A stretch of DNA of 64,000 nucleotides, taken from NCBI RefSeq assembly GCF_024519435.1, contig NZ_JALJRZ010000001.1:434001-498000 (forward strand). Direction: 5' to 3'. This document shows, piece by piece, positions 28,445-37,467 of the stretch; the stretch's first letter is position 1; every line of letters starts with the position of its first letter. Below the pieces are notes generated by a model. It worked only from the letters and a program-made list of their open reading frames with translations. It had not been told where the DNA came from and searched no databases. This stretch comes from Terrabacter sp. Ter38 (GTDB lineage: Bacteria > Actinomycetota > Actinomycetes > Actinomycetales > Dermatophilaceae). The translations under genes and the position numbers were made by a program.

Positions 28445-30055
28445 ATGACCGAGCCCACGAGGCCCAGCGAGCCCACCGACCCCAGCGCCGAGGCGCACGG
28501 AGCGAGCCGGCCCTACACCTACCCGACTCCCACCGAAGCAGCCGAGACCGTCCCCGGCGAGGTCACCCTCACGGACGACCCGCAGCCGCCCACGTCCGGA
28601 GGCCGCAGGCGCACGGGTCTGATCGTCGGCGGCGTCGTCACCGCCCTCGTCCTCGGCGGCGCGGGCGCCTTCGCCTTCCAGACGCTGAGCGGCGGTGGCT
28701 CCCAGCCGGCCGACGTGCTGCCCGGCGACGCCTACGCCTACTTCCGTCTCGACATCGACCCGTCCGCCGGCCAGAAGATCGCCGCCGTGCGCTTCCTGGG
28801 CAAGCTGCCCCAGGTCAAGGACACGCTCGGTGCCGACGACCCCCGCAAGCAGCTGTGGCAGCTTGCCTCGAAGGACGCGAGCAACGACTGCGTCGCCAAG
28901 TTCGGCTACGACACGGACATCGCGCCGTGGCTCGGTGACCGTGTCGGCGCCGCGATCCGTCCCGGGGGCACGGCGGACGCGCCCAACGTCGCCATCGCGA
29001 TCCAGGTCAAGGACGAGTCCGCCGCCAAGGACACCCTGACCCGGCTGTTCGCCTGCGACAAGGGTGGGTCCGACACCGAGCTGCGGATGAAGGACGGCTA
29101 CGCCATCGTCACGCCGCGCGGCGTGGGCGACGCCACCCTCGCGGCTGCCACCAAGGGCACGCTCGCGCAGAATGCCGACTTCACCTCCGACATGGCGGCC
29201 CTCGGCGAGCAGGGCATCCTGTCGGCCTGGTTCGACATGGGCACCGGCCTGAAGGAGATCCAGAAGTTCAGCGGCACGACCGGTATGGACGCGACGGCCC
29301 TGGCCTCGGCCAAGGGACGCTTCGCGACGGCGGTCCGCTTCGACGCCGACTACGTCGAGATGGCCGGCGTCGTGCGCGGCGCCGACGCGACGAAGTCCGT
29401 CAAGGGCGACGGCAGCGAGGTGGCCTCGCTGCCCGCCAACACGATGGCTGCCGTCAACGTCTCCGGCGCCGACCAGATGCTCGACTCGGCGTGGCCCCAG
29501 CTGAAGAAGCAGATCGAGAGCCTCGCCGCCGCCGACGGTGAGTCCGACCCGATCGGCATGGTCGAGAAGCAGCTCGGCATCACGCTGCCCGACGACCTCA
29601 AGGTGCTGCTCGGCCGGTCCTTCACCCTGGCCATGCCCGAGCAGGACCTCAAGAGCGACGTGCCGGTCCTCGGCGCCAAGGTCGTCTCGAGCGACGCCAA
29701 GCGCGCCGACGAGCTCGTGGGCCGACTCATGGAGTCGGCCGGTGTCGGCAACGACGTGCTGACCCACAAGGTCGAGGGCGACAAGGTCTTCGTGGCGACG
29801 ACGCCCGACTACGCCGACGACCTCAAGGCGGGGGGCAAGCTCGGCGACAGCGACACCTTCAAGGTCGCCGTGGGTGACGTCAGCAACGCGACGGCGACGC
29901 TTTTCGTCGACCTCGACAAGGTCGACGCCATGGTCAAGGGCGACGTCCACGGCGAGGCCAAGTCCTTCCTCGAGTCGATGCGTGCCGTGGGCTTCACCGC
30001 CACCAACACCGGCAACGGTGAAGGCTCCTTCACGCTGCGCGTCCTGGGCGACTGA
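28445..30055 (+). CDS. DUF3352 membrane-anchored protein
   Basis: The 536-residue product has a proline- and threonine-rich cytoplasmic N-terminus of ~55 residues, one membrane helix (TGLIVGGVVTALVLGGAGAFAF), and a large outside domain beginning PGDAYAYFRLDIDPSAGQKIAAVRFLGKLP. That is the DUF3352 layout. Repeated segments of alternating beta and alpha suggest two related halves (for example the LDIDPSAG and FVDLDKVDAM regions). No enzyme motif is seen; a cell-envelope role is inferred from topology only. AGGGGAG precedes the ATG at 7 nt. It has its own terminator. Confidence 0.85.
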   Translation: MTEPTRPSEPTDPSAEAHGASRPYTYPTPTEAAETVPGEVTLTDDPQPPTSGGRRRTGLIVGGVVTALVLGGAGAFAFQTLSGGGSQPADVLPGDAYAYFRLDIDPSAGQKIAAVRFLGKLPQVKDTLGADDPRKQLWQLASKDASNDCVAKFGYDTDIAPWLGDRVGAAIRPGGTADAPNVAIAIQVKDESAAKDTLTRLFACDKGGSDTELRMKDGYAIVTPRGVGDATLAAATKGTLAQNADFTSDMAALGEQGILSAWFDMGTGLKEIQKFSGTTGMDATALASAKGRFATAVRFDADYVEMAGVVRGADATKSVKGDGSEVASLPANTMAAVNVSGADQMLDSAWPQLKKQIESLAAADGESDPIGMVEKQLGITLPDDLKVLLGRSFTLAMPEQDLKSDVPVLGAKVVSSDAKRADELVGRLMESAGVGNDVLTHKVEGDKVFVATTPDYADDLKAGGKLGDSDTFKVAVGDVSNATATLFVDLDKVDAMVKGDVHGEAKSFLESMRAVGFTATNTGNGEGSFTLRVLGD

Positions 30056-30069
30056 CAGCATCGGCAGCA

Positions 30070-30103
30070 CACGAAGGGCCCCGCTCCAGCAGGGCCCTTC
30101 GTG
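30070..30103. terminator. Bidirectional hairpin between the DUF3352 gene and the rimO-clgR operon
   Basis: A 12-bp perfect stem (CACGAAGGGCCC with GGGCCCTTCGTG) and a 10-nt loop lie between two convergent stops. Confidence 0.85.
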
Positions 30104-30121
30104 CGTGCGGCGTGCGATGCG

Positions 30122-31228
30122 TCAGTCGCGGTGGACGAATCCGCTGATCCCCAGACCGTCGGCCATCGGCACCCGGATCTGGTTGCCCGAGTAGTCGATT
30201 CCGCCGACGACGGGTGAGGTGACCGACCACCAGGCGGCGTCGAGGTCGCTCACCTCGGTCGTGGGTTCGGCAGCCACGAGCGCTGCCGCGGCCCCGACCC
30301 CGACGTGGCTCTCCATCATCGATCCCACGATGGTGCGCAGGCCTGCGTCGTGGGCGCGGCGCAGCATGTCGCGCCCCACGGTGAGCGATCCGCACTTGGC
30401 GAGCTTGACGTTGACGAGGTCCGCCGCGCCGAGTCGGATGATCCGCTCGAGGTCGTAGAGCCCGTAGCAGGACTCGTCGGCCATGACCGGCAGCCCGACG
30501 CGCTGCCGCACCCACGCCAGGCCCTCGACGTCGTCCGCCACGACCGGCTGCTCGACGAACTCGACCCCGAGGTCGGCGACCTCGAGCGCGCGGATGACCT
30601 GGACGGCCTCCTCGCGGGTCCACCCCTGGTTGGCATCGAGCCGGATGGCGACGTCGGGTCCGACGGCGTCGCGCACCGACGCGACGCGCTGCACGTCGGT
30701 GCTCGCGTCGGTGCCCACCTTCATCTTCAGGGTGCGGAAGCCGTCGGAGACCCGCGCACGGGCCGTGTCGGCAAGCGCGTCAGCCGCACCTGCCGACAGG
30801 GTGACGTCGGTCGTCAGCACGTCGCGTATGCCGTCCGGCCGAGTCGCGAGCAGCGCCGCCACCGACGTGCCCTCCGCCTGGGCGACGAGGTCGTGCAGGG
30901 CCGCGTCGACAGCGGCCTTGGCACCGAAGTTGCGCGCCACGGCCCGCTGGACGGCGGCGGCGGCATGGGCGAGGTCGCTGCGGTCGTCGAGCCGGTGGCC
31001 CGTGACGGCGGGCGCAAGCATCTGCTCGACGCACGCCGTGGCGCTCGCGAGCGACTCACCCGTCACCTGCCACACCTGGGGCGCCTCGCCCCAGCCCGTG
31101 CGGCCGTCGCTGTCGGTGACCGTCACGACGACCGTGTCGGTGGTCTCGGTGCGGCGCAGGGCCGTGACGAACGGCGTGTGGAGCCGCACGGACGAGGTCG
31201 TCGTCGTGACCCGCGCGACGGTCGTCAT
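30122..31228 (-). CDS. Dipeptide epimerase (enolase superfamily, L-Ala-D/L-Glu type)
   Basis: The 368-residue enzyme belongs to the muconate-lactonizing subgroup of the enolase superfamily. It shows KMKVG (catalytic KxK), RLDANQGW, EFVEQPV and MADESCYGLYDLERI (metal ligands D, E, D), VNVKLAKCGS (second catalytic lysine) and a C-terminal SDLDAAWW, the DxD motif typical of dipeptide epimerases. It should invert one residue of a dipeptide such as L-Ala-D-Glu from murein. GGAGAG lies 6 nt before the ATG. It starts 1 nt after the beta-lactamase-like gene, so the two form a peptide-handling pair. Substrate stereochemistry is inference. Confidence 0.88.
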   Translation of the reverse strand: MTTVARVTTTTSSVRLHTPFVTALRRTETTDTVVVTVTDSDGRTGWGEAPQVWQVTGESLASATACVEQMLAPAVTGHRLDDRSDLAHAAAAVQRAVARNFGAKAAVDAALHDLVAQAEGTSVAALLATRPDGIRDVLTTDVTLSAGAADALADTARARVSDGFRTLKMKVGTDASTDVQRVASVRDAVGPDVAIRLDANQGWTREEAVQVIRALEVADLGVEFVEQPVVADDVEGLAWVRQRVGLPVMADESCYGLYDLERIIRLGAADLVNVKLAKCGSLTVGRDMLRRAHDAGLRTIVGSMMESHVGVGAAAALVAAEPTTEVSDLDAAWWSVTSPVVGGIDYSGNQIRVPMADGLGISGFVHRD

Positions 31229-31229
31229 G

Positions 31230-32114
31230 TCAGCTCTCCTCGGTGGGGTGCTCGGCGCGCCAGAGGTCCCGGGCGATGCCGGAGACGAAGACGGCAGCCT
31301 CCGTCTCGTCGAGGTCGATCGTCGTGCAGACGGCGATGACGAACGGTTCCTCGCCCACCGGCCGCACGAGCGCGACGTCGTGGGAGACGCCCGGGATCCA
31401 GCCCGACTTGCTCGCGGTCGGGGTGCCGGGCGGCAGGCCTGCCGGCACCTGGTCGACGTGCACCTGGCGGGCCAGCATCTCCTCGACGGGCGCCAGCACC
31501 TCGTCGCCACCGAGCGCGGGCTCGCGGCGCCCGACGGCGGCCATGACGAGCCCGAGGTCGGCGGCGGTCACGGTGTTGGTGATACCGGCTCGACGGGCCA
31601 CGGCGTCCTCGATGCCGCGCCCGACCACGGTGGCCGGCGAGCAGCCGACGATGCGCAGCACCTCGGCGACCTCGTCGAGACCGACGGCGTCGACGAGCAG
31701 GTTGGTCGCGATGTTGCTCGAGTGGGTGATGGCCCGCTCCGCCAGCTCGCCCAGCGTGCAGCTGCCACCGAGCGCCGCCCACGTCTGCGGGTCCTGGTCC
31801 TCGGACTCGTCGAGGTCGAACGAGGAGCCGTCGTGCACGGAGGCGAAGGTGCCGGTCACCGTGACCGGCGCGTCGAGGTCGAGCTCGCCTCGCACGACGC
31901 GCCGGAAGGCCGCGATGACGAGGGGGAGCTTCATCGTGGACGCGGCGTAGTGCGGCGTCAACGCGTCGTGCTCGTAGCGGGGCCGGCCGTCGAGGTCGCC
32001 CAGCCACACCGACACCGCGGCGTCAGGGTTCGAGGGGTTCGAGGGGTTCGAGGGGTCCGAGGCGGACACGGCGCGGTCGAGACGTGAGTCGAGGTCCGAG
32101 AAGGGGCTGGGCAC
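31230..32114 (-). CDS. Class A beta-lactamase-like serine hydrolase without signal peptide
   Basis: The 294-residue protein has the class A beta-lactamase/PF13354 active site: ASTMKLP (SxxK nucleophile), ITHSSNIATNLL (SxN) and ASKSGWIPGV (KSG, in place of KTG). There is no signal peptide: the N-terminus is acidic with a short Ser-Asn-Pro repeat encoded by four 9-bp units. A cytosolic location is therefore likely, which argues against antibiotic defence and for peptide or ester hydrolysis. GTG start, 17 bp after clgR. It is directly followed by the dipeptide epimerase, as in murein-peptide recycling sets. Confidence 0.85.
   Translation of the reverse strand: MPSPFSDLDSRLDRAVSASDPSNPSNPSNPDAAVSVWLGDLDGRPRYEHDALTPHYAASTMKLPLVIAAFRRVVRGELDLDAPVTVTGTFASVHDGSSFDLDESEDQDPQTWAALGGSCTLGELAERAITHSSNIATNLLVDAVGLDEVAEVLRIVGCSPATVVGRGIEDAVARRAGITNTVTAADLGLVMAAVGRREPALGGDEVLAPVEEMLARQVHVDQVPAGLPPGTPTASKSGWIPGVSHDVALVRPVGEEPFVIAVCTTIDLDETEAAVFVSGIARDLWRAEHPTEES
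32027..32062. repeat. Four 9-bp tandem units inside the beta-lactamase-like gene
   Basis: GGTTCGAGG occurs three times head to tail, then GGTCCGAGG. On the coding strand it encodes Ser-Asn-Pro repeats preceded by a Ser-Asp-Pro, near residue 20. The unit is in frame, so slippage would change length without a frameshift. Confidence 0.9.
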
Positions 32115-32131
32115 CCCAGCACGGTAGACGA

Positions 32132-32434
32132 TCAGGCAGCGGAGGCGGACACCACGTCGCCCGACGGGACGGGCAGCGAGACGGTCGGGGCGAGGCCCTC
32201 GCTCTCGGCCATCCGGCTGGACACGTCGATGAGGACCTGCGACAACGGCAGGGCCAGCGCCCCGCAGATCGAGGCGAGCAGCTCGGACGAGGCCTCCTTC
32301 TCGCCGCGCTCGACCTCGCTGAGGTAGCCGAGGGAGACGGAGGCCGTCGCGGAGACCTCACGGAGGGTGCGGCCCTGGGCGCGCCGGCGCTCACGGAGGA
32401 CGTCGCCGAGCTCGCGCCGCAGCAGTGTCGTCAT
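32132..32434 (-). CDS. clgR: ClgR, activator of clp protease genes
   Basis: This 100-residue XRE-type regulator matches Clg[42 protein letters not shown] is the HTH, followed by [27 protein letters not shown]. ClgR activates clpP, clpC and related genes in actinobacteria and is itself degraded by ClpP. The protein ends SASAA, an Ala-Ala end that could be a Clp degron. A perfect AAGGAGG stands 5 nt before the ATG, stronger than for its operon partners. The position after pgsA and cinA is the conserved actinobacterial one. Confidence 0.93.
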   Translation of the reverse strand: MTTLLRRELGDVLRERRRAQGRTLREVSATASVSLGYLSEVERGEKEASSELLASICGALALPLSQVLIDVSSRMAESEGLAPTVSLPVPSGDVVSASAA

Positions 32435-32445
32435 GTCGTCCTCCT

Positions 32446-33030
32446 TCAGGTCGCTGGTGTCGTGCGTCCAGATGCCGTGCCGTCGTCAGGGTGACCCGAC
32501 AGACCTACCGTACCCCGAGGCTCCCACGGCGGCGCAGGTGTTTGGCGCGTGGCGCCCGTCTCCTCCACCGCGAGCCGGAGCACCGCGTCGACGGTGGCCG
32601 ACCGGATCTCGGCCCTGGTCCCGTTCAACTCCAGCGCACGCGTCACTGTTCCCGACGGACCGGAGACGGCCACGTGGACGGTGCCCGCGGGCTTGCCCTC
32701 CGAGGGTCCCGGGCCGGCCACACCGGTGGTGGCAAGGCCCCACGTGGAGCCGAGCCGACGGCATACGCCCTCGGCCATGAGCGCAGCCACCTCGGGGTCG
32801 ACGGTGCCCACCCGCGCGACGAGGTCGGCGGGCACGTCGAGCAGCGCCGTCTTCACCTCGGCGGCATACGCGACGACCCCACCCAGGAGCACCACGGACG
32901 CGCCGGGGGTGTCGGCCACCGTGGCGGAGACGAGTCCCGCGGTCAGCGACTCGGCGCAGGCCACGGTCTCGCGCGCCTCGGTCAGCAGGGCCACGAGACG
33001 TGCCCCTGGCGCCTCGGACACGTCGTCCAC
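32446..33030 (-). CDS. cinA: CinA C-terminal family protein (nicotinamide-nucleotide amidase)
   Basis: The 194-residue protein consists only of the CinA C-terminal (PncC) domain. It has [30 protein letters not shown] with the catalytic Ser and nearby Thr, then [21 protein letters not shown] and [12 protein letters not shown]. It deamidates NMN to NaMN in NAD recycling; in several bacteria it is tied to competence. The long CinA N-terminal molybdopterin-like domain is absent, as usual in actinobacteria. The C-terminal ~30 residues are proline-rich. GTG start, 1 nt after the pgsA stop. Confidence 0.93.
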   Translation of the reverse strand: MDDVSEAPGARLVALLTEARETVACAESLTAGLVSATVADTPGASVVLLGGVVAYAAEVKTALLDVPADLVARVGTVDPEVAALMAEGVCRRLGSTWGLATTGVAGPGPSEGKPAGTVHVAVSGPSGTVTRALELNGTRAEIRSATVDAVLRLAVEETGATRQTPAPPWEPRGTVGLSGHPDDGTASGRTTPAT

Positions 33031-33031
33031 G

Positions 33032-33748
33032 TCAGTCCCGCTTCGCCGTCCGAGGCGGTGCCGGGTCGCCCGTGGAGCCCTCCGGCCTCTCGGACCTCGC
33101 CTCCCGGGCGGCGGCGCGCGCGGCCCGCCGGGCCAGCGTGCGCTCGCTCGTCTCGCGCAGCCGTGCCGCCTTGAAGACGTAGTCGACGCCGCTGACCACG
33201 GTCATGACGAGCGCCGCGCCGAGCACGACGTAGGCCACGAGCAACCACGCACTGCCGAACGGGAGCACCCAGAGCGGGAAGGTGAGGGCCCCGAGAGACA
33301 GCGTCTGGAGCATCGTCTTGAGCTTGCCGCCGCGACCGGCCGGCATGACGCCGTGCCGGATGACGACGAAGCGCAGCACGGTGATGCCGATCTCGCGGAC
33401 GAGGATGACGACGGTCACCCACCACCAGACGACCCCGAGCAGCGACAGCCCGATGAAGGCCGTACCGGTCAGCGCCTTGTCGGCGATGGGGTCGGCGACC
33501 TTGCCGAAGTTCGTGATCTCCCCACGTCGCCGCGCGATCTTGCCGTCGACCCCGTCGGTGACGGCAGCGAGCGCGAAGACCACCCAGGCCCAGAAGCGCC
33601 ACCACGGCTCGTCGCCGCCGTCCTGGAAGAGCAGCACGGCGTAGACCGGGACGAGCAGGAAGCGCAGGACCGTCAGGGCGTTGGGCAGGTTCCAGTCGGT
33701 CGGTCGGGGCGCCGGCCCCTCCCCCCGGTGGAAGGTCTGTGGCGTCAT
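33032..33748 (-). CDS. pgsA: CDP-diacylglycerol--glycerol-3-phosphate 3-phosphatidyltransferase
   Basis: This 238-residue integral membrane enzyme carries the complete CDP-alcohol phosphotransferase motif, DGVDGKIAR then G-x3-D-x3-D in [11 protein letters not shown]. Several membrane helices follow an [17 protein letters not shown] start. It makes phosphatidylglycerol phosphate, the first committed step to PG and cardiolipin. A basic, alanine- and arginine-rich tail of ~45 residues ([17 protein letters not shown]) faces the cytosol. The ATG overlaps the rimO stop (ATGA), so translation is coupled. Confidence 0.94.
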   Translation of the reverse strand: MTPQTFHRGEGPAPRPTDWNLPNALTVLRFLLVPVYAVLLFQDGGDEPWWRFWAWVVFALAAVTDGVDGKIARRRGEITNFGKVADPIADKALTGTAFIGLSLLGVVWWWVTVVILVREIGITVLRFVVIRHGVMPAGRGGKLKTMLQTLSLGALTFPLWVLPFGSAWLLVAYVVLGAALVMTVVSGVDYVFKAARLRETSERTLARRAARAAAREARSERPEGSTGDPAPPRTAKRD

Positions 33749-35214
33749 CGCGGCTCCGCGACGAGGTCGATCCCCTCGGTGCCGACGACGACGGCCGGCA
33801 CGAGGTCGCCGACCTGAGGGGCCGGAGCGCCCTCGGGGACGTGCACGATGGTGACGCCGTCGACGTCGGGGCCCTGGAAGTCGGCGCGGCCGACGACGGT
33901 GCCCTCCTCGTCGTCGATCTCCTCGACGAGGACGAGGACGCGCTCGCCGACGCGCTCCTCGGCGCGCTGGGCGTTGAGCTCCTCGACGAGGCGGGTGAAG
34001 CGGTCGAGGCGCTCGGCGACGACCTCGGGGCCCAGCTTGCCGGCATACCCCTCGGCCTCGGTGCCGTCCTCGTCGGAGTAGCCGAAGACGCCGACGACGT
34101 CGAGGCGGGCCTCGGTGAGGAAGGCCTCGAGCTCGTCGAGGTCGGCCTCGGTCTCGCCGGGGAATCCGACGATGACGTTGCAGCGGATGCCGGCCTCGGG
34201 GGCGTCGGCGCGCACCCGGCCGAGGAGCTCGAGGAAGGCCTCCCGCGAGCCGAACCGCCGCATCGAGCGCAGGAGCGGCTCGGACGCGTGCTGGAAGGAG
34301 ATGTCGTAGTAGGGCACGACCCCGGGGGTGTCGGCCATGGCGCGCAGCAGGCCCGGGCGGATCTCGGCCGGCTGGAGGTAGGAGACGCGGACGCGCTCGA
34401 TGCCCTCGATCGCGGTCAGCTCGGGGAGCAGCTTCTCGAGCAGGGCGAGGTCGCCGAGGTCCTTGCCGTAGCTCGTGGAGTTCTCGGAGACGAGGAAGAG
34501 CTCCTTGACGCCCTGCTCGGCGAGCCAGCGGCCCTCGGCCACGATGTCGGCGGGACGGCGGGACAGGAAGGCGCCGCGGAACATCGGGATGGCGCAGAAC
34601 GAGCAGCGCCGGTCGCAGCCCGACGCGATCTTGAGCGGCGCCCACGGGCGGCCGTCGAGGCGAGCGCGGATGACGCGGGGACCGGAGGCGGGGGTCGGGA
34701 CGTCGCCGAGGTCGGGGCGGGCGTCGCCGTGGCCCGGCAGGGCGACGGACGCGGAGCCCTGCTGGCGCTCGACCGGGGTCAGCGGGAGCAGCGTGCGGCG
34801 GTCGCCGGGTGTGTGGCTCTCGACGTGGCCGCCCGCGAGGATCGTCTGCAGGTGTGCGCTCATGTCGCGGTAGGAGTCGAAGCCGAGCACGGCGTCGGCC
34901 TCGGGCAGCTGGTCGGCGAGCTCCTTGCCGTAGCGCTCGGCGAGGCAGCCGACGGCGACGACCTTCTGCGTGCGGCTGCCCTCGCCCTTGAGGTCGGAGG
35001 CCTCGAGCAGGGCGTCGATGGAGTCCTTCTTGGCCTGCTCGACGAAGCCGCACGTGTTGACGACGGCGACGTCGGCCTCGGACGCGTCGTCGACGAGACG
35101 CCATCCCTCCGCGAGCAGCCGACCGGCCAGCTCCTCGGAGTCGACCTCGTTGCGCGTGCACCCGAGGGTGACGAGTGCGACGCTCTTGTCGGCGCTCGGG
35201 TGGGGAGGGGTCAT
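33745..35214 (-). CDS. rimO: Ribosomal protein S12 methylthiotransferase
   Basis: This 489-residue radical-SAM enzyme has the UPF0004 cysteines ([40 protein letters not shown]), the radical motif [17 protein letters not shown] and a C-terminal TRAM domain. It methylthiolates Asp of ribosomal protein S12. It is a paralogue of miaB in the same window and is told apart by its [11 protein letters not shown] and AIPMFRG signatures. The start has TAGAGT 6 nt upstream, so the message is probably leaderless. It heads a six-gene operon through the dipeptide epimerase. Confidence 0.96.
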   Translation of the reverse strand: MTPPHPSADKSVALVTLGCTRNEVDSEELAGRLLAEGWRLVDDASEADVAVVNTCGFVEQAKKDSIDALLEASDLKGEGSRTQKVVAVGCLAERYGKELADQLPEADAVLGFDSYRDMSAHLQTILAGGHVESHTPGDRRTLLPLTPVERQQGSASVALPGHGDARPDLGDVPTPASGPRVIRARLDGRPWAPLKIASGCDRRCSFCAIPMFRGAFLSRRPADIVAEGRWLAEQGVKELFLVSENSTSYGKDLGDLALLEKLLPELTAIEGIERVRVSYLQPAEIRPGLLRAMADTPGVVPYYDISFQHASEPLLRSMRRFGSREAFLELLGRVRADAPEAGIRCNVIVGFPGETEADLDELEAFLTEARLDVVGVFGYSDEDGTEAEGYAGKLGPEVVAERLDRFTRLVEELNAQRAEERVGERVLVLVEEIDDEEGTVVGRADFQGPDVDGVTIVHVPEGAPAPQVGDLVPAVVVGTEGIDLVAEPR

Positions 35215-35220
35215 GCGTCC

Positions 35221-35226
35221 ACTCTA
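35221..35226 (-). promoter_or_regulatory. rimO: -10 hexamer for a leaderless start (rimO)
   Basis: TAGAGT on the minus strand is followed by GGACGC and the rimO ATG. The whole gap to the divergent dipeptidase gene is only 28 bp, so both promoters are packed here. Confidence 0.55.
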
Positions 35227-35242
35227 GATGCCGGGGTGTTCA

Positions 35243-36463
35243 ATGGCCGACATGCTCGGAACCGCCCCCCACGGCCACGACGACCTGCTCACGAAGGCGC
35301 GCGACCTGCTGCGAGCGCACCCCCTCGTCGACGGCCACAACGACCTCCCGTGGGAGGCGCGCGAGCAGACCGGCTACGACTTCGAGACCCTCGACATCTC
35401 CGGGCGCCTCACGACGACGCAGACCGACCTGCCTCGCCTCACCGAGGGCGGGGTCGGCGCACAGTTCTGGTCGGTCTTCGTGCCGAGCACGCTCCAGGGC
35501 GACTCGGCCGTCACGGCGACGCTCGAGCAGGTCGACGGCGTGCACCGGATGATCGGGTCGTATGCCGACCGGCTGGCGCTCGCCCGCACCGCGGACGAGG
35601 TGGAGGCCGCCACCGCGACGGGCCGCGTGGCGTCGCTCCTCGGCGCCGAGGGCGGGCACTCGATCGGCTGCTCGATCGGCACCCTGCGGATGCTCCACGT
35701 GATCGGCGTGCGCTACCTGACGCTGACGCACAACGACAACACGCCGTGGGCCGACTCGGCCACCGACGTCCCCGTCGTCGGCGGGCTCAGCGAGTTCGGC
35801 CGCGAGGTCGTGCGCGAGATGAACCGCCTCGGGATGATGGTCGACCTCAGTCACGTCGCGGCGACGACGATGCGGGACGCGCTCGCGACGACCGACGCAC
35901 CGGTCATCTTCAGCCACTCCTCGGCGCTGGCTCTGTGCGACACCCCTCGCAACGTGCCCGACGACGTGCTCGGCGCGCTGCCCGCCAACGGCGGCGTGTG
36001 CATGGTGACCTTCGTCCCCGAGTTCGTCTCTCCCGCGACCGCCGCCTGGCGCGTCGAGGCCGCTGCCGCCGCGGCGGAGGTCGGCGTCGAGGCTCGCGAC
36101 TGGGAGGCGTTCGGCCGCTTCACCGCCGGCTGGCAGCGTGAGCACCCCAAGCCCGACGCGACGGTCGAACAGGTCGTCGCCCACCTGGAGCACGTCCGCG
36201 AGGTCGCCGGCATCGAGCACATCGGCATCGGCGGGGACTACGACGGCACCGACACCTTCCCCGTCGGGCTCGAGGACGTCAGCGGCTACCCGCGACTCGT
36301 CGCCGCCCTGCTCGCGCGGTCGTGGTCGGAGTCCGACGTCGTCCAGCTCGTCCGCGGCAACACGTTGCGCGTCATGCGCGACGTCGAGGCCGTGGCCCGC
36401 GACCTCCAGACGACCCGCACCCCGAGCCTGCGGACCTTCGCCGAGCTCGACGGCACCCGCTGA
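35243..36463 (+). CDS. M19-family membrane-type dipeptidase
   Basis: The ~406-residue protein is a renal-dipeptidase (M19) amidohydrolase. It has [10 protein letters not shown] near the start (metal ligands His and Asp), a GAEGGHSIG segment with the bridging Glu, [22 protein letters not shown] and [10 protein letters not shown] (further His ligands) and [12 protein letters not shown] (Asp). It hydrolyses dipeptides, including those with a D-residue. No signal peptide is visible, so it is cytosolic. The start at 35243 is chosen for GGGGTG just upstream; ATGs at 35228 and 35252 are possible. Next to the epimerase operon it suggests shared dipeptide catabolism. Confidence 0.9.
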   Translation: MADMLGTAPHGHDDLLTKARDLLRAHPLVDGHNDLPWEAREQTGYDFETLDISGRLTTTQTDLPRLTEGGVGAQFWSVFVPSTLQGDSAVTATLEQVDGVHRMIGSYADRLALARTADEVEAATATGRVASLLGAEGGHSIGCSIGTLRMLHVIGVRYLTLTHNDNTPWADSATDVPVVGGLSEFGREVVREMNRLGMMVDLSHVAATTMRDALATTDAPVIFSHSSALALCDTPRNVPDDVLGALPANGGVCMVTFVPEFVSPATAAWRVEAAAAAAEVGVEARDWEAFGRFTAGWQREHPKPDATVEQVVAHLEHVREVAGIEHIGIGGDYDGTDTFPVGLEDVSGYPRLVAALLARSWSESDVVQLVRGNTLRVMRDVEAVARDLQTTRTPSLRTFAELDGTR

Positions 36464-36532
36464 GCCGGCCGCCGAGCACCGCTGCAGCGCGACCCGGGCA
36501 CACGGCATACGCCCTCGGTGGGGCGTGATCCG

Positions 36533-37279
36533 CTACTGACGGAAGCGGGCGATGGTGAGCCCGACGAGGCGGGCGACGACGAGGGCGACGTAGAGCATGC
36601 CGGCGATCTGCTGGAGCAGCACGAACGAGCGGGCGTGCGGGGTCACGGCGTAGATGTCGGAGAGGCCGGTGGAGGTCATCGTCGTGATCGAGAGGTAGAG
36701 CAGCTCGTACCAGGTGCGCACCCCCGGCAGGGTCTCGCCGTAGATGGTGAACGAGTTCGGCCAGAGGAACTGCACGGCGACGTAGAGGTAGGCGAAGCCC
36801 CAGGCGACCACGGTGAACGTCGCGCCCGTGGCATAGAGCTCGTCGCGGGTCACCCAGTTGTCGGCGAACATGTACCGCAGCAGGCCGTAGCCCGTGTAGA
36901 AGTAGAAGAACGCGTGCAGCAGGGCGCTCCAGAAGGCGATCGGGTCGCTGTCGGGCCAGACCGCCTCCGCCACGGTGAGCAGGACGACCGGTCCGCCCAG
37001 CACGACGGCGACCCACGTGAGCGCAGGGGTCGCCCGCACCGCGCGCACGGCGAGGAAGAGCACGAGCAGGCCGATGAGGCCGAAGACCGCGCGTCCCGCC
37101 TCGCGGTAGTCACCGAGGGTCGCGGTCTCGACGAAGGGGTAGGCCAACAGCGCACCCAGCTGGACGAAGAGGAGCAGGGCGCACGGCAGCTCGTTGACCT
37201 TGCGCCGCAGCTGGTCGAGCCGTGAAGGCGGCCCGGCGCGACGGGGCGATGACGGCCAGAGCTCCAGCGACGCACTCAC
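36533..37279 (-). CDS. Two-helix-pore ion channel protein with unusual filter
   Basis: The 248-residue membrane protein has about six hydrophobic segments. The last pair flanks a pore loop, YLSITTMTSTGLSDIYAVTP, in the position of a potassium-channel filter. The filter reads TSTGLSD rather than the canonical TVGYGD, so selectivity for potassium is uncertain. There is no RCK/TrkA domain. It lies back to back with kdpFABC, and its start has TAGAGT 7 nt upstream next to a direct-repeat array that could bind KdpE. A role in potassium or other cation flow is inferred from fold and place. Confidence 0.78.
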   Translation of the reverse strand: MSASLELWPSSPRRAGPPSRLDQLRRKVNELPCALLLFVQLGALLAYPFVETATLGDYREAGRAVFGLIGLLVLFLAVRAVRATPALTWVAVVLGGPVVLLTVAEAVWPDSDPIAFWSALLHAFFYFYTGYGLLRYMFADNWVTRDELYATGATFTVVAWGFAYLYVAVQFLWPNSFTIYGETLPGVRTWYELLYLSITTMTSTGLSDIYAVTPHARSFVLLQQIAGMLYVALVVARLVGLTIARFRQ

Positions 37280-37286
37280 GACTCGG

Positions 37287-37292
37287 ACTCTA
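37287..37292 (-). promoter_or_regulatory. -10 hexamer for a leaderless start (ion channel)
   Basis: TAGAGT is followed by CCGAGTC (7 nt) and the GTG. The repeats at 37304-37342 lie just upstream of it. Confidence 0.5.
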
Positions 37293-37303
37293 GTGGCGGG
37301 CCC

Positions 37304-37342
37304 GTCAAGAACGCGTCAAGAGCCGTCAGCGCGCGGTCAACG
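37304..37342. promoter_or_regulatory. Direct-repeat array, candidate KdpE operator
   Basis: GTCAAGA occurs at 37304 and 37315, GTCAGCG at 37325 and GTCAACG at 37336. The steps of 11, 10 and 11 bp put all four on one face of the helix, as for OmpR-family response regulators. It lies between the divergent channel gene and kdpF. Confidence 0.6.
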
Positions 37343-37380
37343 GCTGCAGGGCGCCCGGCGGGCGACCTTAGGAAGGAGTC

Positions 37381-37467
37381 ATGTTCACCTCCCTCCTCCT
37401 GTTCGTGGTCGGGGTCGCCGTGCTGGTGTACCTCGTCCACGTGCTCCTCCACGCGGACCGCTTCTGA
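37381..37467 (+). CDS. kdpF: KdpF small subunit
   Basis: This 28-residue peptide, FTSLLLFVVGVAVLVYLV then HVLLHADRF, is a single membrane helix. It is KdpF, which stabilises the KdpFABC complex. A strong AGGAAGGAG ends 2 nt before the ATG, and its stop overlaps the kdpA ATG (ATGA arrangement). It is too short for most gene callers. Confidence 0.92.
   Translation: MFTSLLLFVVGVAVLVYLVHVLLHADRF

Noticed and set aside
31230-32114. Beta-lactamase-like gene as an antibiotic-resistance gene
   Set aside because: No signal peptide and an operon context of housekeeping and peptide genes; resistance cannot be supported.
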